Origin: Pseudomonas sp. Irchel 3E13 | GTDB taxonomy: Bacteria > Pseudomonadota > Gammaproteobacteria > Pseudomonadales > Pseudomonadaceae | Assembly (NCBI RefSeq): GCF_900187455.1 | Contig: NZ_FYDX01000014.1 | Coordinates: 145,474-209,473 of the forward strand | Direction: 5' to 3' | DNA: 64,000 nucleotides | Shown: positions 50,317-59,673 of the stretch, one piece after another | Position numbering within the stretch: the first letter of the stretch is position 1 | Layout of the letters: each line of letters starts with the position of its first letter | Translations under genes and position numbers: made by a program | The notes under the pieces: generated by a model | Told to the model about the DNA's origin: nothing | What the model saw: the letters and a program-made list of their open reading frames with translations, nothing else | Databases searched by the model: none

Positions 50317-51285
50317 ATGCAACCCCAAGCTTTCTACCGCGCGGTAGCGGACGACTTCAGCGCCGTTGACGAGATCATCAAGAAACAGCTGACTTCTCGC
50401 GTCCCGCTGGTATCGAAAATCGGCGACTACATCACCTCGGCCGGCGGCAAGCGTCTGCGTCCGCTGCTGGTGCTGCTCTGCGGCAAGGCGCTGGGCCGCG
50501 AAGGCGATGACCTGCGCCTGCTGGCTGCGACCATCGAGTTCCTGCACACCGCCACCCTGCTGCATGACGACGTGGTCGACATGTCCGGCATGCGCCGTGG
50601 CCGCTCCACCGCCAACGCCCTCTGGGGCAACGCACCGAGCGTGCTGGTGGGCGACTTCCTCTATTCCCGCTCCTTCGAAATGATGGTCGAGCTGGGTTCG
50701 ATGCCGGTCATGCAGATCCTCTCCAAGGCCACCCGCGTGATCGCCGAAGGCGAAGTGCTGCAACTGTCGCGGATCCGCGACGCCAGCACCACCGAAGAGA
50801 TCTACATGGACGTCATCCGCGGCAAGACCGCGATGCTGTTCGAAGCCTCGACCCACAGCGCCGCCGCCCTGGCCGGCGCCAGCGAAGACCAGCGTGAAGC
50901 CCTGCGTACCTTCGGCGACCACCTGGGCGTGGCCTTCCAACTGGTCGACGATCTGCTCGACTACAAGGGCGACGCACAGGAACTGGGCAAGAACGTCGGC
51001 GACGACCTGGCCGAAGGCAAGCCAACCCTGCCGCTGATCTACACCATGCGTGAAGGCACCCCGGAACAGGCTGCCCTGGTTCGCCAGGCAATCCAGAAAG
51101 GCGGGATCGAGGACCTGGAGCGCATCCGCGACGCGGTCGACGCTGCCGGCGCTCTGGAGTACACCGCTCAACTGGCTCGCGAATACGTGGCGCGTGCCAT
51201 CGCCTGCCTCGACGTCCTGCCGGCCAGCGAATACCGCGACGCGCTGGTCGAACTCAGCGAATTCGCCGTAGCCCGCACCCACTGA
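50317..51285 (+). CDS. ispB: Polyprenyl diphosphate synthase
   Basis: Makes the side chain of ubiquinone by adding isopentenyl units. 322 aa, with the two Asp-rich motifs LLHDDVVDMSGMRRG and QLVDDLLDYKGD, and GGKRLRP at the N-terminus. Start: ATG before QPQAFYR; an in-frame ATG six codons earlier (50299) is possible. Divergent from rplU. Confidence 0.95.
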   Translation: MQPQAFYRAVADDFSAVDEIIKKQLTSRVPLVSKIGDYITSAGGKRLRPLLVLLCGKALGREGDDLRLLAATIEFLHTATLLHDDVVDMSGMRRGRSTANALWGNAPSVLVGDFLYSRSFEMMVELGSMPVMQILSKATRVIAEGEVLQLSRIRDASTTEEIYMDVIRGKTAMLFEASTHSAAALAGASEDQREALRTFGDHLGVAFQLVDDLLDYKGDAQELGKNVGDDLAEGKPTLPLIYTMREGTPEQAALVRQAIQKGGIEDLERIRDAVDAAGALEYTAQLAREYVARAIACLDVLPASEYRDALVELSEFAVARTH

Positions 51286-51384
51286 TACCCCTCCCGGCCC
51301 GTCGTCCGACGGGCCCGATTTTCCTCTGCCAGGCAAAACCCTATACAATGTGGGCTTTCTGCACGCATGACCTGAGGAAACTTA

Positions 51385-51726
51385 GTGAGCACCTTGCCAC
51401 CCTGCCCCAAATGCAATTCCGAATACACCTATGAAGACGGCGCTCAACTGATCTGCCCCGAGTGCGCCCACGAGTGGTCCGCCAGCGGCGATGCCGAAGC
51501 GCCCAACGACGATGTGGTGAAGAAGGACTCCGTCGGCAACGTCCTGCAGGACGGCGACACCATCACCGTGATCAAGGACCTGAAGGTCAAGGGCACCTCG
51601 CTGGTGGTCAAGGTCGGCACCAAGGTGAAGAACATCCGCCTGTGCGATGGCGATCACGACATCGATTGCAAGATCGACGGCATCGGTCCGATGAAGCTGA
51701 AATCGGAATTCGTGCGTAAAGTCTGA
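51385..51726 (+). CDS. PhnA/YjdM-family zinc-ribbon protein
   Basis: 113 aa: N-terminal zinc ribbon (CPKCNSEYTYEDG; CPECAHEW), then the conserved PhnA domain (DSVGNVLQDGDTITVIKDL; MKLKSEFVRKV). Starts with GTG after GAGGAAA. Despite the name, a role in phosphonate use is not established. Confidence 0.92.
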   Translation: MSTLPPCPKCNSEYTYEDGAQLICPECAHEWSASGDAEAPNDDVVKKDSVGNVLQDGDTITVIKDLKVKGTSLVVKVGTKVKNIRLCDGDHDIDCKIDGIGPMKLKSEFVRKV

Positions 51727-51813
51727 TCCCCTGCAAATCCGGAGGCGCGCCGCGACACAGGCGCGCACCCCGGCAGAAAATGCAAAAAATCGCTAATTGT
51801 CACTTGCTATTTT

Positions 51814-51832
51814 GATAATAAGAATTATTCTC
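51814..51832. promoter_or_regulatory. Strong Fur box
   Basis: GATAATAAGAATTATTCTC matches 15 of 19 positions of the Fur consensus GATAATGATAATCATTATC. It lies 27 bases before the next start codon. Confidence 0.8.
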
Positions 51833-51858
51833 ATTGAACGCTTTCAAGGAGAATAGCC

Positions 51859-52107
51859 ATGACTTATCTGATCGACGCCTGGCTTGACCGCCCCCAACCT
51901 TACCTGCGCATCCTCCACCGCGAGACCGGCGAAGTCTGTGCCGTGCTCGAAGAAGCGGCACTGGACGAACTGCGCGACCAGGGCGACCTGGATCTCAATG
52001 GTCTGAATTCAAGTGAGCCGATCGTGCTCAAGGAACTGGTGAGGAACCTGTTCCTGTTCTGTTATGCGCGGGCCTTGCGCCCGAACACCCCGCATACCGG
52101 GTTCTGA
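51859..52107 (+). CDS. Small Fur-controlled protein, PA4570-like
   Basis: An 82-aa acidic soluble protein (YLIDAWLDRPQPYLRILHRE; CAVLEEAALDELRDQGDL) with no known domain. ATG after CAAGGAGA. The Fur box upstream and its position after the ispB region match, from memory, the iron-starvation-induced PA4570 of P. aeruginosa. Function unknown. Confidence 0.8.
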   Translation: MTYLIDAWLDRPQPYLRILHRETGEVCAVLEEAALDELRDQGDLDLNGLNSSEPIVLKELVRNLFLFCYARALRPNTPHTGF

Positions 52108-52119
52108 TCGGAATATGAA

Positions 52120-52180
52120 ATCGCGAGCAAGCTCGCTCCTACAGGGTGTTGATCTCTGTAGGAGCGAGCTTGCTCGCGAT
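52120..52180. repeat. REPIN, GCGAGCAAGCTCGC type
   Basis: Two exact inverted 25-base halves (52120-52144 and 52156-52180), each ATCGCGAGCAAGCTCGCTCC plus TACAG, around an 11-base loop. It lies between the PA4570-like gene and fklB, which converge here. Confidence 0.92.
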
Positions 52181-52191
52181 CAGGATTTGGC

Positions 52192-52809
52192 TTACAGAAC
52201 GTCCAGCAGCTCGACGTCGAAGACCAGAACGCTGTGCGGCGGGATGCTGCCAACGCCCTGGGCGCCGTAAGCCAGCTCGCTCGGCACGTACAGGCGCCAT
52301 TTGCTGCCCGCGTTCATCAGTTGCAGGGCTTCGGTCCAGCCAGCGATCACGCCGCCAACCGGGAATTCAGCCGGCTGACCACGATCGTAGGAGCTGTCAA
52401 AGACAGTGCCGTCGATCAGGGTGCCGTGGTAGTGGGTACGCACGTTGTCTTCGCGGGTCGGCTTGGCGCCTTCACCGGCGGTCAGGACTTCGAACTGCAG
52501 GCCCGAGGCCAGCGTGGTGATGCCGTCGCGCTTGGCGTTCTCGACCAGGAATTCCTTGCCGGATGCAGCGGCAGCTTCTGCCTTGGCAGCAGCTTCGGCC
52601 TGCATGACGTCACGGATGACCTTGAAGCTGGCGGACAGCTCTTCTTCGCTGACGCGGCTGGCCTGGCCAGAGAAGGCATCGGTCAGGCCGGCGAGGATGG
52701 CGTCCAGGCTAACGCCCGGTGGCGGGTTGTCGCGCAGTTGACCGCCCAGTTGACGGCCGATGCCGTAGCTGACGCGGGTTTCGTCGGTGGACAGGTTGAT
52801 TTCGGACAT
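52192..52809 (-). CDS. fklB: FKBP-type peptidyl-prolyl isomerase
   Basis: 205 aa: N-terminal dimerisation helices (SYGIGRQLGGQLRDNPP) and a C-terminal FKBP domain (VRTHYHGTLIDGTVFDSSYD; FPVGGVIAGWTEALQLM; IPPHSVLVFDVELL). No signal peptide, so cytoplasmic, unlike FkpA. Confidence 0.93.
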   Translation of the reverse strand: MSEINLSTDETRVSYGIGRQLGGQLRDNPPPGVSLDAILAGLTDAFSGQASRVSEEELSASFKVIRDVMQAEAAAKAEAAAASGKEFLVENAKRDGITTLASGLQFEVLTAGEGAKPTREDNVRTHYHGTLIDGTVFDSSYDRGQPAEFPVGGVIAGWTEALQLMNAGSKWRLYVPSELAYGAQGVGSIPPHSVLVFDVELLDVL

Positions 52810-52891
52810 TGGCTTGCTCCGCAGCAGGGCGCAAAACCACTGCGCCCTTTATGAAAAGGGCCAGCAGCCTAGCACACTGCGGCGAAGCAGT

Positions 52892-53200
52892 TCAGCTACC
52901 AGGCGAACGACGCGGCAGGGGCAGCTTGAGGTCTTCTTCCCCGATATCGGCCATGCCACACATTTCATCCTGCACCGACCAATGCACGAGGTTCAGCGGC
53001 AACGTTGGCAAGCCTTCCAGCAGATGGTGCGCCTCGACCATCGAGTGCACTTTCAGACGGCTGCCCTTGATGTTGGTCAGCGGATGCGCGTGACCACTGC
53101 ATCGCGCTTCAAGCAGGAAATCGCCGCCTTCGATGGCGATCAGGTTGAGTTCCTCGACACGGCCCGCGCGGGCCTGGGTGTTCAATTCGTGCAGGTTCAT
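52892..53200 (-). CDS. DUF6482-family small protein
   Basis: A 102-aa soluble protein: MNLHELNTQARAGRVEELNL at the start, then ARCSGHAHPLTNIKGSRLK and VHWSVQDEMCGMADIGEED. Start ATG after GAGG. Function unknown; syntenic with PA4573. Confidence 0.75.
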   Translation of the reverse strand: MNLHELNTQARAGRVEELNLIAIEGGDFLLEARCSGHAHPLTNIKGSRLKVHSMVEAHHLLEGLPTLPLNLVHWSVQDEMCGMADIGEEDLKLPLPRRSPGS

Positions 53201-53281
53201 GACACTACCTCGCAACTGGAACATTCGAGCGACCGTTCATTTTTTGTACAGCACGCCACAAAGCACAAGGCAGAAACGCAA

Positions 53282-53311
53282 CCGCCCGTCCGTTTTGCAA
53301 CGGACGGGCGG
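53282..53311 (-). terminator. Perfect 13-bp hairpin after the UPF0114 gene
   Basis: CCGCCCGTCCGTT-TTGC-AACGGACGGGCGG, just after the stop of the minus-strand UPF0114 gene. Weak T-run on the minus strand. Confidence 0.75.
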
Positions 53312-53336
53312 CGGATGACGCGCTTACCAGCAGCAA

Positions 53337-53825
53337 TCAGTGCTTGGTGAGCTTGTCCAGGTAACCCATGGCGAAGGCCGAAATCACGAAGGTCATGTGG
53401 ATGATCACGTACCACATCAGGTAGTCGGACTTGATGTTCTGGGCGTCCATGAATACCCGCAGCAGGTGGATCGAGGAAATTGCCACGATCGACGCAGCCA
53501 CTTTCATCTTCAGCGAAGACGAGTCCATCTTGCCGAGCCAACTGAGCTTTTCCTTGCTTTCGTCGATGTCCAGTTGCGAGACGAAGTTCTCGTAGCCGGA
53601 GATCATCACCATCACCAGCAGACCACCCACCAGCGCCATGTCGATCAGCGACAGCAGCACCAGGATCAGGTCGGATTCGGCCAGGGAAAAGACGTTTGGG
53701 AGAACGTGGAATATCTCCTGGAAGAACTTCAATGCCAGCGCCAGCAAGCCCAGCGACAATCCAAAGTAGATCGGTGCGAGCAGCCAGCGCGAGGCGTACA
53801 TCGCATTTTCGATAAAGCGTTCCAT
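53337..53825 (-). CDS. UPF0114 (YqhA) membrane protein
   Basis: A 162-aa protein with four helices (LAPIYFGLSLGLLALALKF; VLLSLIDMALVGGLLVMVMI; AASIVAISSIHLLRVF; HMTFVISAFAMGYLD), matching UPF0114. Start: ATG before ERFIENAMYAS with AGGTGA; a GTG four codons earlier is less likely. Confidence 0.88.
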   Translation of the reverse strand: MERFIENAMYASRWLLAPIYFGLSLGLLALALKFFQEIFHVLPNVFSLAESDLILVLLSLIDMALVGGLLVMVMISGYENFVSQLDIDESKEKLSWLGKMDSSSLKMKVAASIVAISSIHLLRVFMDAQNIKSDYLMWYVIIHMTFVISAFAMGYLDKLTKH

Positions 53826-53958
53826 TGAGCTAGTCACCTGAAGGCGGGGGAAAATCGAGCGGCAGTATATCAGCCAGACGTGTGGGAAAAAGCCCGCGAC
53901 GCGCTGCCGCAGGCAGGGGAAAGACCCCGAAGGGTTCGGGATCTGGAAGAGTCAGACG

Positions 53959-54276
53959 TCAGCCAACGTGATGCACGTGCCCGCCGTTGACGCGTCGTAA
54001 CTGTGCCTGAAGGTGTACGCACCAGATCTGCGGATCGTTCGCCACCGTGTAACCGTGGAGGGTCAGGCTGTCGACGATCGCCTCAAGCACCGACTCGGCT
54101 ACGAACGGACCATGAAACGGCCCTTGGGCCTTGATGGCGGAAGGCTGTTCGCCAGCCATGCCGGCGGCGAAAAGCAGTGTCCACATGCCATTGTCTCCGG
54201 CCAGCGGACGAATACTGCACTCAATGCGGGTCACCAGGCCCAGGCATTGGCGGGTAAGGCTGAGGCTGCGCGGCAT
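53959..54276 (-). CDS. Conserved hypothetical protein, PA4575-like position
   Basis: 105 aa: PRSLSLTRQCLGLVTRIECS, WTLLFAAGMAGEQPSAIKAQ, then a C-terminal helix and a His-rich end (GGHVHHVG). No domain recognised. Start ATG 54276; an upstream in-frame extension lacks homology and a ribosome site. Confidence 0.65.
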   Translation of the reverse strand: MPRSLSLTRQCLGLVTRIECSIRPLAGDNGMWTLLFAAGMAGEQPSAIKAQGPFHGPFVAESVLEAIVDSLTLHGYTVANDPQIWCVHLQAQLRRVNGGHVHHVG

Positions 54277-54445
54277 GGCGACGACCCTCGGAAAAATCTC
54301 GTTCAGCCTCCGACCACAAGGCTGTTCCGTCCTGCACCGACGACTATCCATGCCCTGAAGAATAGAAGAAAACCGCCGCCGGCAAGCGAGTGCCGGCAAG
54401 CGGGCGCCGAATGGTCATGACAACACGGCGCCCGCAATGTTTCCC

Positions 54446-56884
54446 TCAGGCGGGTTTGACCTCCGCAAGCGCCTGTTCAGCCAACTCTTTTTCGGCTTCC
54501 TTGAGGTCGTCTTCGCTGATCATTTCGGCGATCACCCGCAGACGCTCGACCACCCGGGCGTTGACGCTGCCTTCCGGGAACTGGCCATCGGCATCCGGCT
54601 CGCCCGCCGGCTCACCCACCAACAGGCTCAGGGCTTCATCGGCCTGGCTGACGGCGTAGATGTGGAACTGCCCGTTGCGCACCGCCTGCAGCACCCGCTC
54701 ATCCAGCATCAGGGTGACGACGTTGGCTTTCGGAATGATCGCGCCCTGCTCTCCGGTCAGACCGCGGGCCTCGCAGAGTCGGAAGAAGCCTTCGATCTTC
54801 TCGTTGACCCCCCCCACCGCCTGCACCTCACCGAACTGGTTGATCGACCCGGTAATGGCGAAGCACTGCTTGAGCGGAGTCTTCGACAGCGCCGAAATCA
54901 GCGTGCAGGCCTCACCCAGCGAAGCGCTGTCACCATCGACATAGCCGTAGGACTGTTCCAGGGCGATGCTCGCCGAAATCGCCAGCGGGAATTCCTGGGC
55001 GTAACGGCTGCCCAGGTAACCGGTAAGGATCATCACGCCCTTGGAGTGGATCGGCTGGCCGAGATTGACCTCGCGCTCGATGTCGACAATGCCGCTGCCG
55101 CCCGGGTACACCGTGGCGGAAATCCGCGCCGGCACACCGAAGGCCGAATCGCCCACTTCCAGCACGGTCAGGCCGTTGCACTTGCCTACCGCAGCGCCTT
55201 CGGTGTCGATCAGGATGATGCCGGCCAGCATGTCGTCGAGAATCCGAGCCGAGACCCGCCCGGTGCGCGTGGCCTTGGCCTTGAGGGCGCGTTCGATGTG
55301 GCCGACGTCGGTCATTTCGTCATTGGCCAGGTGGCGAATGAAGTCCGCCTCGCTGACCAACTGGAACAGGTCACCGATCCGCGCCGACAGACGCTTCTGA
55401 TTTTCCGCCAGGCGCGCGCTGTAGGTCGCCAGGCGGGCCACCGCATCGGCGGTCAGCGGCGCCATGCCTTCTTCACTGGTACGGGTTTTCAGCAACTGGG
55501 CGAACTGCTCCAGGCTCTCGTTGTGCATCGGGATTTCTTCGTCGAAATCCACCAGCACGCGGAACATCTCCTGGAAGTCCGGATCATGGTCCTGCAGCGC
55601 GTAGTAGAGCTGGCGGGAGCCGATGATGATGACCTTGACCTGCAGCGGGATCATCTGCGGCGTCAGGGTCACCGTGGCGATGCGGCCCAGCTCGCCCAGC
55701 GGCGATTCCATCTTCAGCTTGCGCGATTGCAGGGCGCGCTTGAGGGCGTCCCAGACGAAGGGCTCGCCGAGCATCTTCTCCGCTTCGAGAATCAGGAAAC
55801 CGCCATTGGCCCGGTGCAGCGCACCCGGGCGCAGTTGCCGGTAGGTGGTGTACAGCGCGCCTTGGTCGGTGCTGTATTCGATGCGGCCGAACAGGTTGTC
55901 GTAGGTCGGGTGCGGCTCGAACACCACCGGCGCGCCGCCGCTGGCCGGATGGCCCACCACCAGGCTCGGTGCGTATTGCTCTTCGAGCAGCTTGCGCGCC
56001 ACGGCGTCGGTCTTGGCGTCATCCACCAGTTGCTCGACCACGGTGCGCAGCAGGTTGACCTGCATGGCCTGCAGGTAGGCGCAGACCTCGGCGTTTTCCG
56101 AGTACTTTTCCGACAGCGGCGCCAGCAATGGCTGCAGCGCCAGGGTGATGGTTTCTTCGTTGAGCTGGCGCAGTTGGTTGTTCGATTCGCGCTTCCACTG
56201 CGGGAGGCTGGCGAGTTCTTCGTTCAAGCGCTCTTCGAGGATTGCGATGTCCTCGTGGAAACGCTCGCGCTCGGCTTCCGGCAACTGGGCGAACTCCGCT
56301 TCGTCCAGCGCCTTGCCGTCGCTCATCGGGGTGAACGCGACGTTGGTGCTGTCGCGGTACAGCGCCACATCCTTCTCCAGCGAAGCGCGCTCGATCACGT
56401 CCAGCGCACGGTCGTAGCGCTGGTTGAACGCACGGTCGATGGCGCTTTTCTTCTGCTGGTAGGACGGGTGCTCGAAGACCGCCGGGAAGGTCGCCAGCAG
56501 GTTGTCGATCAGGCCGCCGATGTCGGCGATGAAGGTGTTCGCACTGCCGGCGGGCAGTTCCACCGCGCGCGGCTCGCGCAGTTCGTCGAAGTTGCTGACG
56601 TAGACCCAGTCCGACGGCGTGTGCAGGCGCTTGCCTTCGGCTTTCAGGTAGCGTTTGACGAACGAGAAGCGGCCGGTACCCGGCTCGCCCATGACAAATA
56701 CGTTGTATCCCGGACGTGGCATGGCGACGCCGAACTGCAAGGCTTCGACCGCACGTTCCTGGCCCAGCACACCGCGAAATGGCTCCAGATCATTGGTTGT
56801 GGAGAAGGCGAACTGTTCAGCGGAAAACGGCCGGGTCAGGGCTTCTGGCGCAAGACGCAGGCTCGCAGCGACAGGATCGGGCAT
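54446..56884 (-). CDS. Lon-like protease (LonH/YcbZ type)
   Basis: An 812-aa AAA-plus-protease protein. Walker A GEPGTGRF at residues 66-73 has Arg in place of the usual Lys (R72), as in the YcbZ branch. The S16 protease domain has S653 (DGDSASLGEA) and K696 (GVNEKIEGFF), spaced 43 residues as in E. coli Lon (679/722). Several long helices lie between. The peptidase should be active; the ATPase may be weak. Confidence 0.9.
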   Translation of the reverse strand: MPDPVAASLRLAPEALTRPFSAEQFAFSTTNDLEPFRGVLGQERAVEALQFGVAMPRPGYNVFVMGEPGTGRFSFVKRYLKAEGKRLHTPSDWVYVSNFDELREPRAVELPAGSANTFIADIGGLIDNLLATFPAVFEHPSYQQKKSAIDRAFNQRYDRALDVIERASLEKDVALYRDSTNVAFTPMSDGKALDEAEFAQLPEAERERFHEDIAILEERLNEELASLPQWKRESNNQLRQLNEETITLALQPLLAPLSEKYSENAEVCAYLQAMQVNLLRTVVEQLVDDAKTDAVARKLLEEQYAPSLVVGHPASGGAPVVFEPHPTYDNLFGRIEYSTDQGALYTTYRQLRPGALHRANGGFLILEAEKMLGEPFVWDALKRALQSRKLKMESPLGELGRIATVTLTPQMIPLQVKVIIIGSRQLYYALQDHDPDFQEMFRVLVDFDEEIPMHNESLEQFAQLLKTRTSEEGMAPLTADAVARLATYSARLAENQKRLSARIGDLFQLVSEADFIRHLANDEMTDVGHIERALKAKATRTGRVSARILDDMLAGIILIDTEGAAVGKCNGLTVLEVGDSAFGVPARISATVYPGGSGIVDIEREVNLGQPIHSKGVMILTGYLGSRYAQEFPLAISASIALEQSYGYVDGDSASLGEACTLISALSKTPLKQCFAITGSINQFGEVQAVGGVNEKIEGFFRLCEARGLTGEQGAIIPKANVVTLMLDERVLQAVRNGQFHIYAVSQADEALSLLVGEPAGEPDADGQFPEGSVNARVVERLRVIAEMISEDDLKEAEKELAEQALAEVKPA

Positions 56885-57157
56885 CGGGCTTCCTTACTTC
56901 GGCGGGGCAGATGTCGGCATTCTGGCGCCGCCCGCGCCCGCGTTGCAAGGCTCTTGGCGCATTTGCCTACAGGGCTGAATGAGCCGTGCAAATGTGTGTT
57001 AAAGCAATATTTCGCAATTAATCACGGAACCGCGGGATCGTGCCTAAACTCTACACTGCGCGGCCGGGTAGATAACCGGACCCGATCTGGCACGACCACC
57101 TATGGCAGGCCAGATAACCCTGACCTTTGGTTTGCACATCAAAAAGAGAACAAAGCT

Positions 57158-57646
57158 ATGAAACGGATTCTTCTGGGTACTCTGTTCACCGCGGTTTCGA
57201 TCAACGCCATGGCCCAGGCGCCAGGCGGCCCGGACTGCGGCTGGGGCAACATGCTGTTCGAAGGCCAACGCGGGACTCCCGCTCACTTCCTCGCATCCAC
57301 CACCAACGGCACCTCCGGTAACGCAACCTTCGGCATGACCTCGGGCACCAACGGTTGCTCGACCAACGCTGCGCTGACCTACGGCGGCAAATCCTGGATT
57401 GCCATGAACGGCATGATGAACGAGCTCTCCGAAGACATGGCCAAGGGCCAGGGCGAAGCCCTGACCACCTACGCCGTGGTTCTCGGTGTAGCACCGGAAG
57501 ACCGCGCGCACTTCGCCGCAGTCACCCATCAACACTTCCAGGACATCTTCAAGACCGCGGACGCCACCGCCGAAGACGTCCACACCAACACCCTCGCCGT
57601 ACTCAAGTCCGACACTCGCCTGGCCAAGTACGCTACCCCGGCCTAA
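57158..57646 (+). CDS. DUF3015 exported protein
   Basis: 162 aa: signal peptide ILLGTLFTAVSINAMA, then GPDCGWGNMLFEGQRGTPAH and TFGMTSGTNGCS, typical of DUF3015. Function unknown. The upstream 273-base spacer shows no clear gene. Confidence 0.88.
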   Translation: MKRILLGTLFTAVSINAMAQAPGGPDCGWGNMLFEGQRGTPAHFLASTTNGTSGNATFGMTSGTNGCSTNAALTYGGKSWIAMNGMMNELSEDMAKGQGEALTTYAVVLGVAPEDRAHFAAVTHQHFQDIFKTADATAEDVHTNTLAVLKSDTRLAKYATPA

Positions 57647-57656
57647 GCAGCGTCAC

Positions 57657-57677
57657 CCCGCCCCTCACCGGGGCGGG
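57657..57677 (+). terminator. Hairpin after the DUF3015 gene
   Basis: CCCGCCCC-TCACC-GGGGCGGG followed by TTGTTC, 10 bases after the stop. Confidence 0.75.
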
Positions 57678-57719
57678 TTGTTCATCCCATTCGGCTTCAT
57701 TCAGACGTAGTTGCCCGAC

Positions 57720-59573
57720 ATGCTCAAACGCCTTGCCTACCTGGCGCTCTGTGTCTGCGCCCCGCTGCACGCCGCACCTTTCATGGACGATTCGCGCCTG
57801 CAACGGCTGGCCGCCGATCCCTACTGGATCAGCCTTGGCCACTACGAAACAGGCAAGCTCGGAGGCTGGCGCAGCTATGTCGACGACAAGCGTTTCTTCC
57901 TCGCCGAAGACGGCGCCCACCACCCTGACCGGGAACTGGCGGCCACGTACAAGGCGCTCTATGACCCCGTCAGCAAGGGCGAGAAGCACGCGCAGTGCGT
58001 CTTCCCGGCACGCACCCGCTGGTTGCGCGAGCAACTGCAACTCAATGACCTGCCAACACCGGACTGCAAGGAATACCGGCAGTGGTTCAAGGACGTCTCG
58101 CCGCACAGCGCGGTGCTGATTTTCCCTGCCGCCTACCTGAACAGCCCATCGTCGATGTTCGGCCACACCCTGCTGCGCATCGACCAGGCCGATGTGCAAA
58201 GCAACGAGACCGCGCTACTCAGCTACGCGGTCAACTTCGGTGCCTACATCGAAGGCAACGACAACAGCATTCTCTACGCCTGGAAGGGCCTGATGGGCGG
58301 CTATCCCGGGCTGTTCGCGCTGGTGCCCTACCAGGAAAAACTGTCCGAGTACCGCAGCCTGGAAAACCGCGACCTCTGGGAGTACCGGCTGAACCTCACG
58401 CCCGAGGAAACCGGGCGGATGGTCGAACACATCTGGGAACTCAAGCAGATCCGCTTCGACTACTTCTTCTTCGACGAGAACTGCTCCTACCGCCTGCTGG
58501 AATTGCTCCAGGTGGCACGCCCGAGCCTGGACCTGACGTCGCAATTCCCGCTGACGGCGATCCCGACCGACACGGTCAAGGCGGTCAAGCACGCCGGGCT
58601 GGTGGAACGCACCGACTACCGTCCGTCCCGCGAGCGCGAGCTACTGGAGCGCGCCGCACCTCTGGAAAAAACCGAGCAGCAACAGGTGCTGGCCCTCGCC
58701 GCCGATACCGGCCATTTGCAAAACAGCGAATTCACCGCCCTGCCCCGGGAGCGCCAGGCGCTGGTGCAAGACGCCGCTTACCGGCTGGAACGCTACCGCG
58801 CCAACGGCCAGGAACGTGATCCGGCTCAAGCCAAACGCAGTTTCGAGTTGCTACGCGCGATCAACCGCAATCCACCGCCACCGTTGCAGGTCGAACGCCC
58901 CGGGCTTCCGGAGGACGGCCACCAGTCGCGGACCTGGCAACTCGGCGTCGGCACTCGTAAAGACCGCGCCTATGCCGAATATGGCCTGCGCATGGCCTAC
59001 CACGACCTCAACGACAACCTCTACGGTTTCCCGTTGGGCGCGCAGATCGAGATTCTGCAACTCAAGCTCCGCCAGTACGAGGGCAACGACTGGCAGGTGC
59101 AACGCCTCGACCTCGCGACCATCCGCTCGCTGACCCCGCGCAACGACCTGCTGCAACCCTGGTCATGGCAGGTGGCGGGCGGCCTTGAGCGGGTGCCGGG
59201 CAAGCATGACGATGAAGTGCTGGTCAGCCATGTCAACGGCGGCGCCGGTGGCACTTGGGCACTGAGCGACGACATGCTTGGCTTCGCCCTCGGCACGGTA
59301 CGGGTCGAACACCACAACGACTTCTCCCAGTTCATCGCACCCGCGGCGGGCTTCAACACCGGGCTGCTGTGGCGCAACGGGCTGGGCAACCTGAGCGTTG
59401 AGGCCAAGGGTGATTACTTCATCAATGGTGAAGTGCGGCGCAGCCTGAGCCTGAACCAGCAGTGGGAACTGAGCGACAGCCTGGGCCTGCGCCTGAGCGC
59501 CAAGCGCGAGTTCAGCCAACTGGCGACGGCGCAGAACGAAGTGATGCTGGAGTTGAAGTGGTACAACTACTGA
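57720..59573 (+). CDS. DUF4105 / Lnb-like periplasmic and outer-membrane protein
   Basis: 617 aa: signal peptide LAYLALCVCAPLHA, a DUF4105 domain with FPAAYLNSPSSMFGHTLLRI and FFDENCSYRLLELL (the Cys/His residues expected of the Lnb thiol-acyltransferase fold), and a C-terminal beta-strand-rich region (about residues 400-617) ending LELKWYNY, like an outer-membrane barrel. Lnb enzymes transfer acyl chains of lipoproteins; activity here is inferred. ATG 57720; ribosome site weak. Confidence 0.8.
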   Translation: MLKRLAYLALCVCAPLHAAPFMDDSRLQRLAADPYWISLGHYETGKLGGWRSYVDDKRFFLAEDGAHHPDRELAATYKALYDPVSKGEKHAQCVFPARTRWLREQLQLNDLPTPDCKEYRQWFKDVSPHSAVLIFPAAYLNSPSSMFGHTLLRIDQADVQSNETALLSYAVNFGAYIEGNDNSILYAWKGLMGGYPGLFALVPYQEKLSEYRSLENRDLWEYRLNLTPEETGRMVEHIWELKQIRFDYFFFDENCSYRLLELLQVARPSLDLTSQFPLTAIPTDTVKAVKHAGLVERTDYRPSRERELLERAAPLEKTEQQQVLALAADTGHLQNSEFTALPRERQALVQDAAYRLERYRANGQERDPAQAKRSFELLRAINRNPPPPLQVERPGLPEDGHQSRTWQLGVGTRKDRAYAEYGLRMAYHDLNDNLYGFPLGAQIEILQLKLRQYEGNDWQVQRLDLATIRSLTPRNDLLQPWSWQVAGGLERVPGKHDDEVLVSHVNGGAGGTWALSDDMLGFALGTVRVEHHNDFSQFIAPAAGFNTGLLWRNGLGNLSVEAKGDYFINGEVRRSLSLNQQWELSDSLGLRLSAKREFSQLATAQNEVMLELKWYNY

Positions 59574-59673
59574 GGCCTTGAGGGTCTCATAGCCTGCAAC
59601 AGTTTCACGGCCTTTTGACAGCACACTGACATTCCCCCTCCTAGACTTTCCTTATCTTGTGGAGAGTCTTGTC

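Noticed and set aside
54437..57157. Long plus-strand frame opening into the DUF3015 gene
   Set aside because: Antisense of the Lon-like protease; only the last 162 codons from 57158 form a real gene with a signal peptide.
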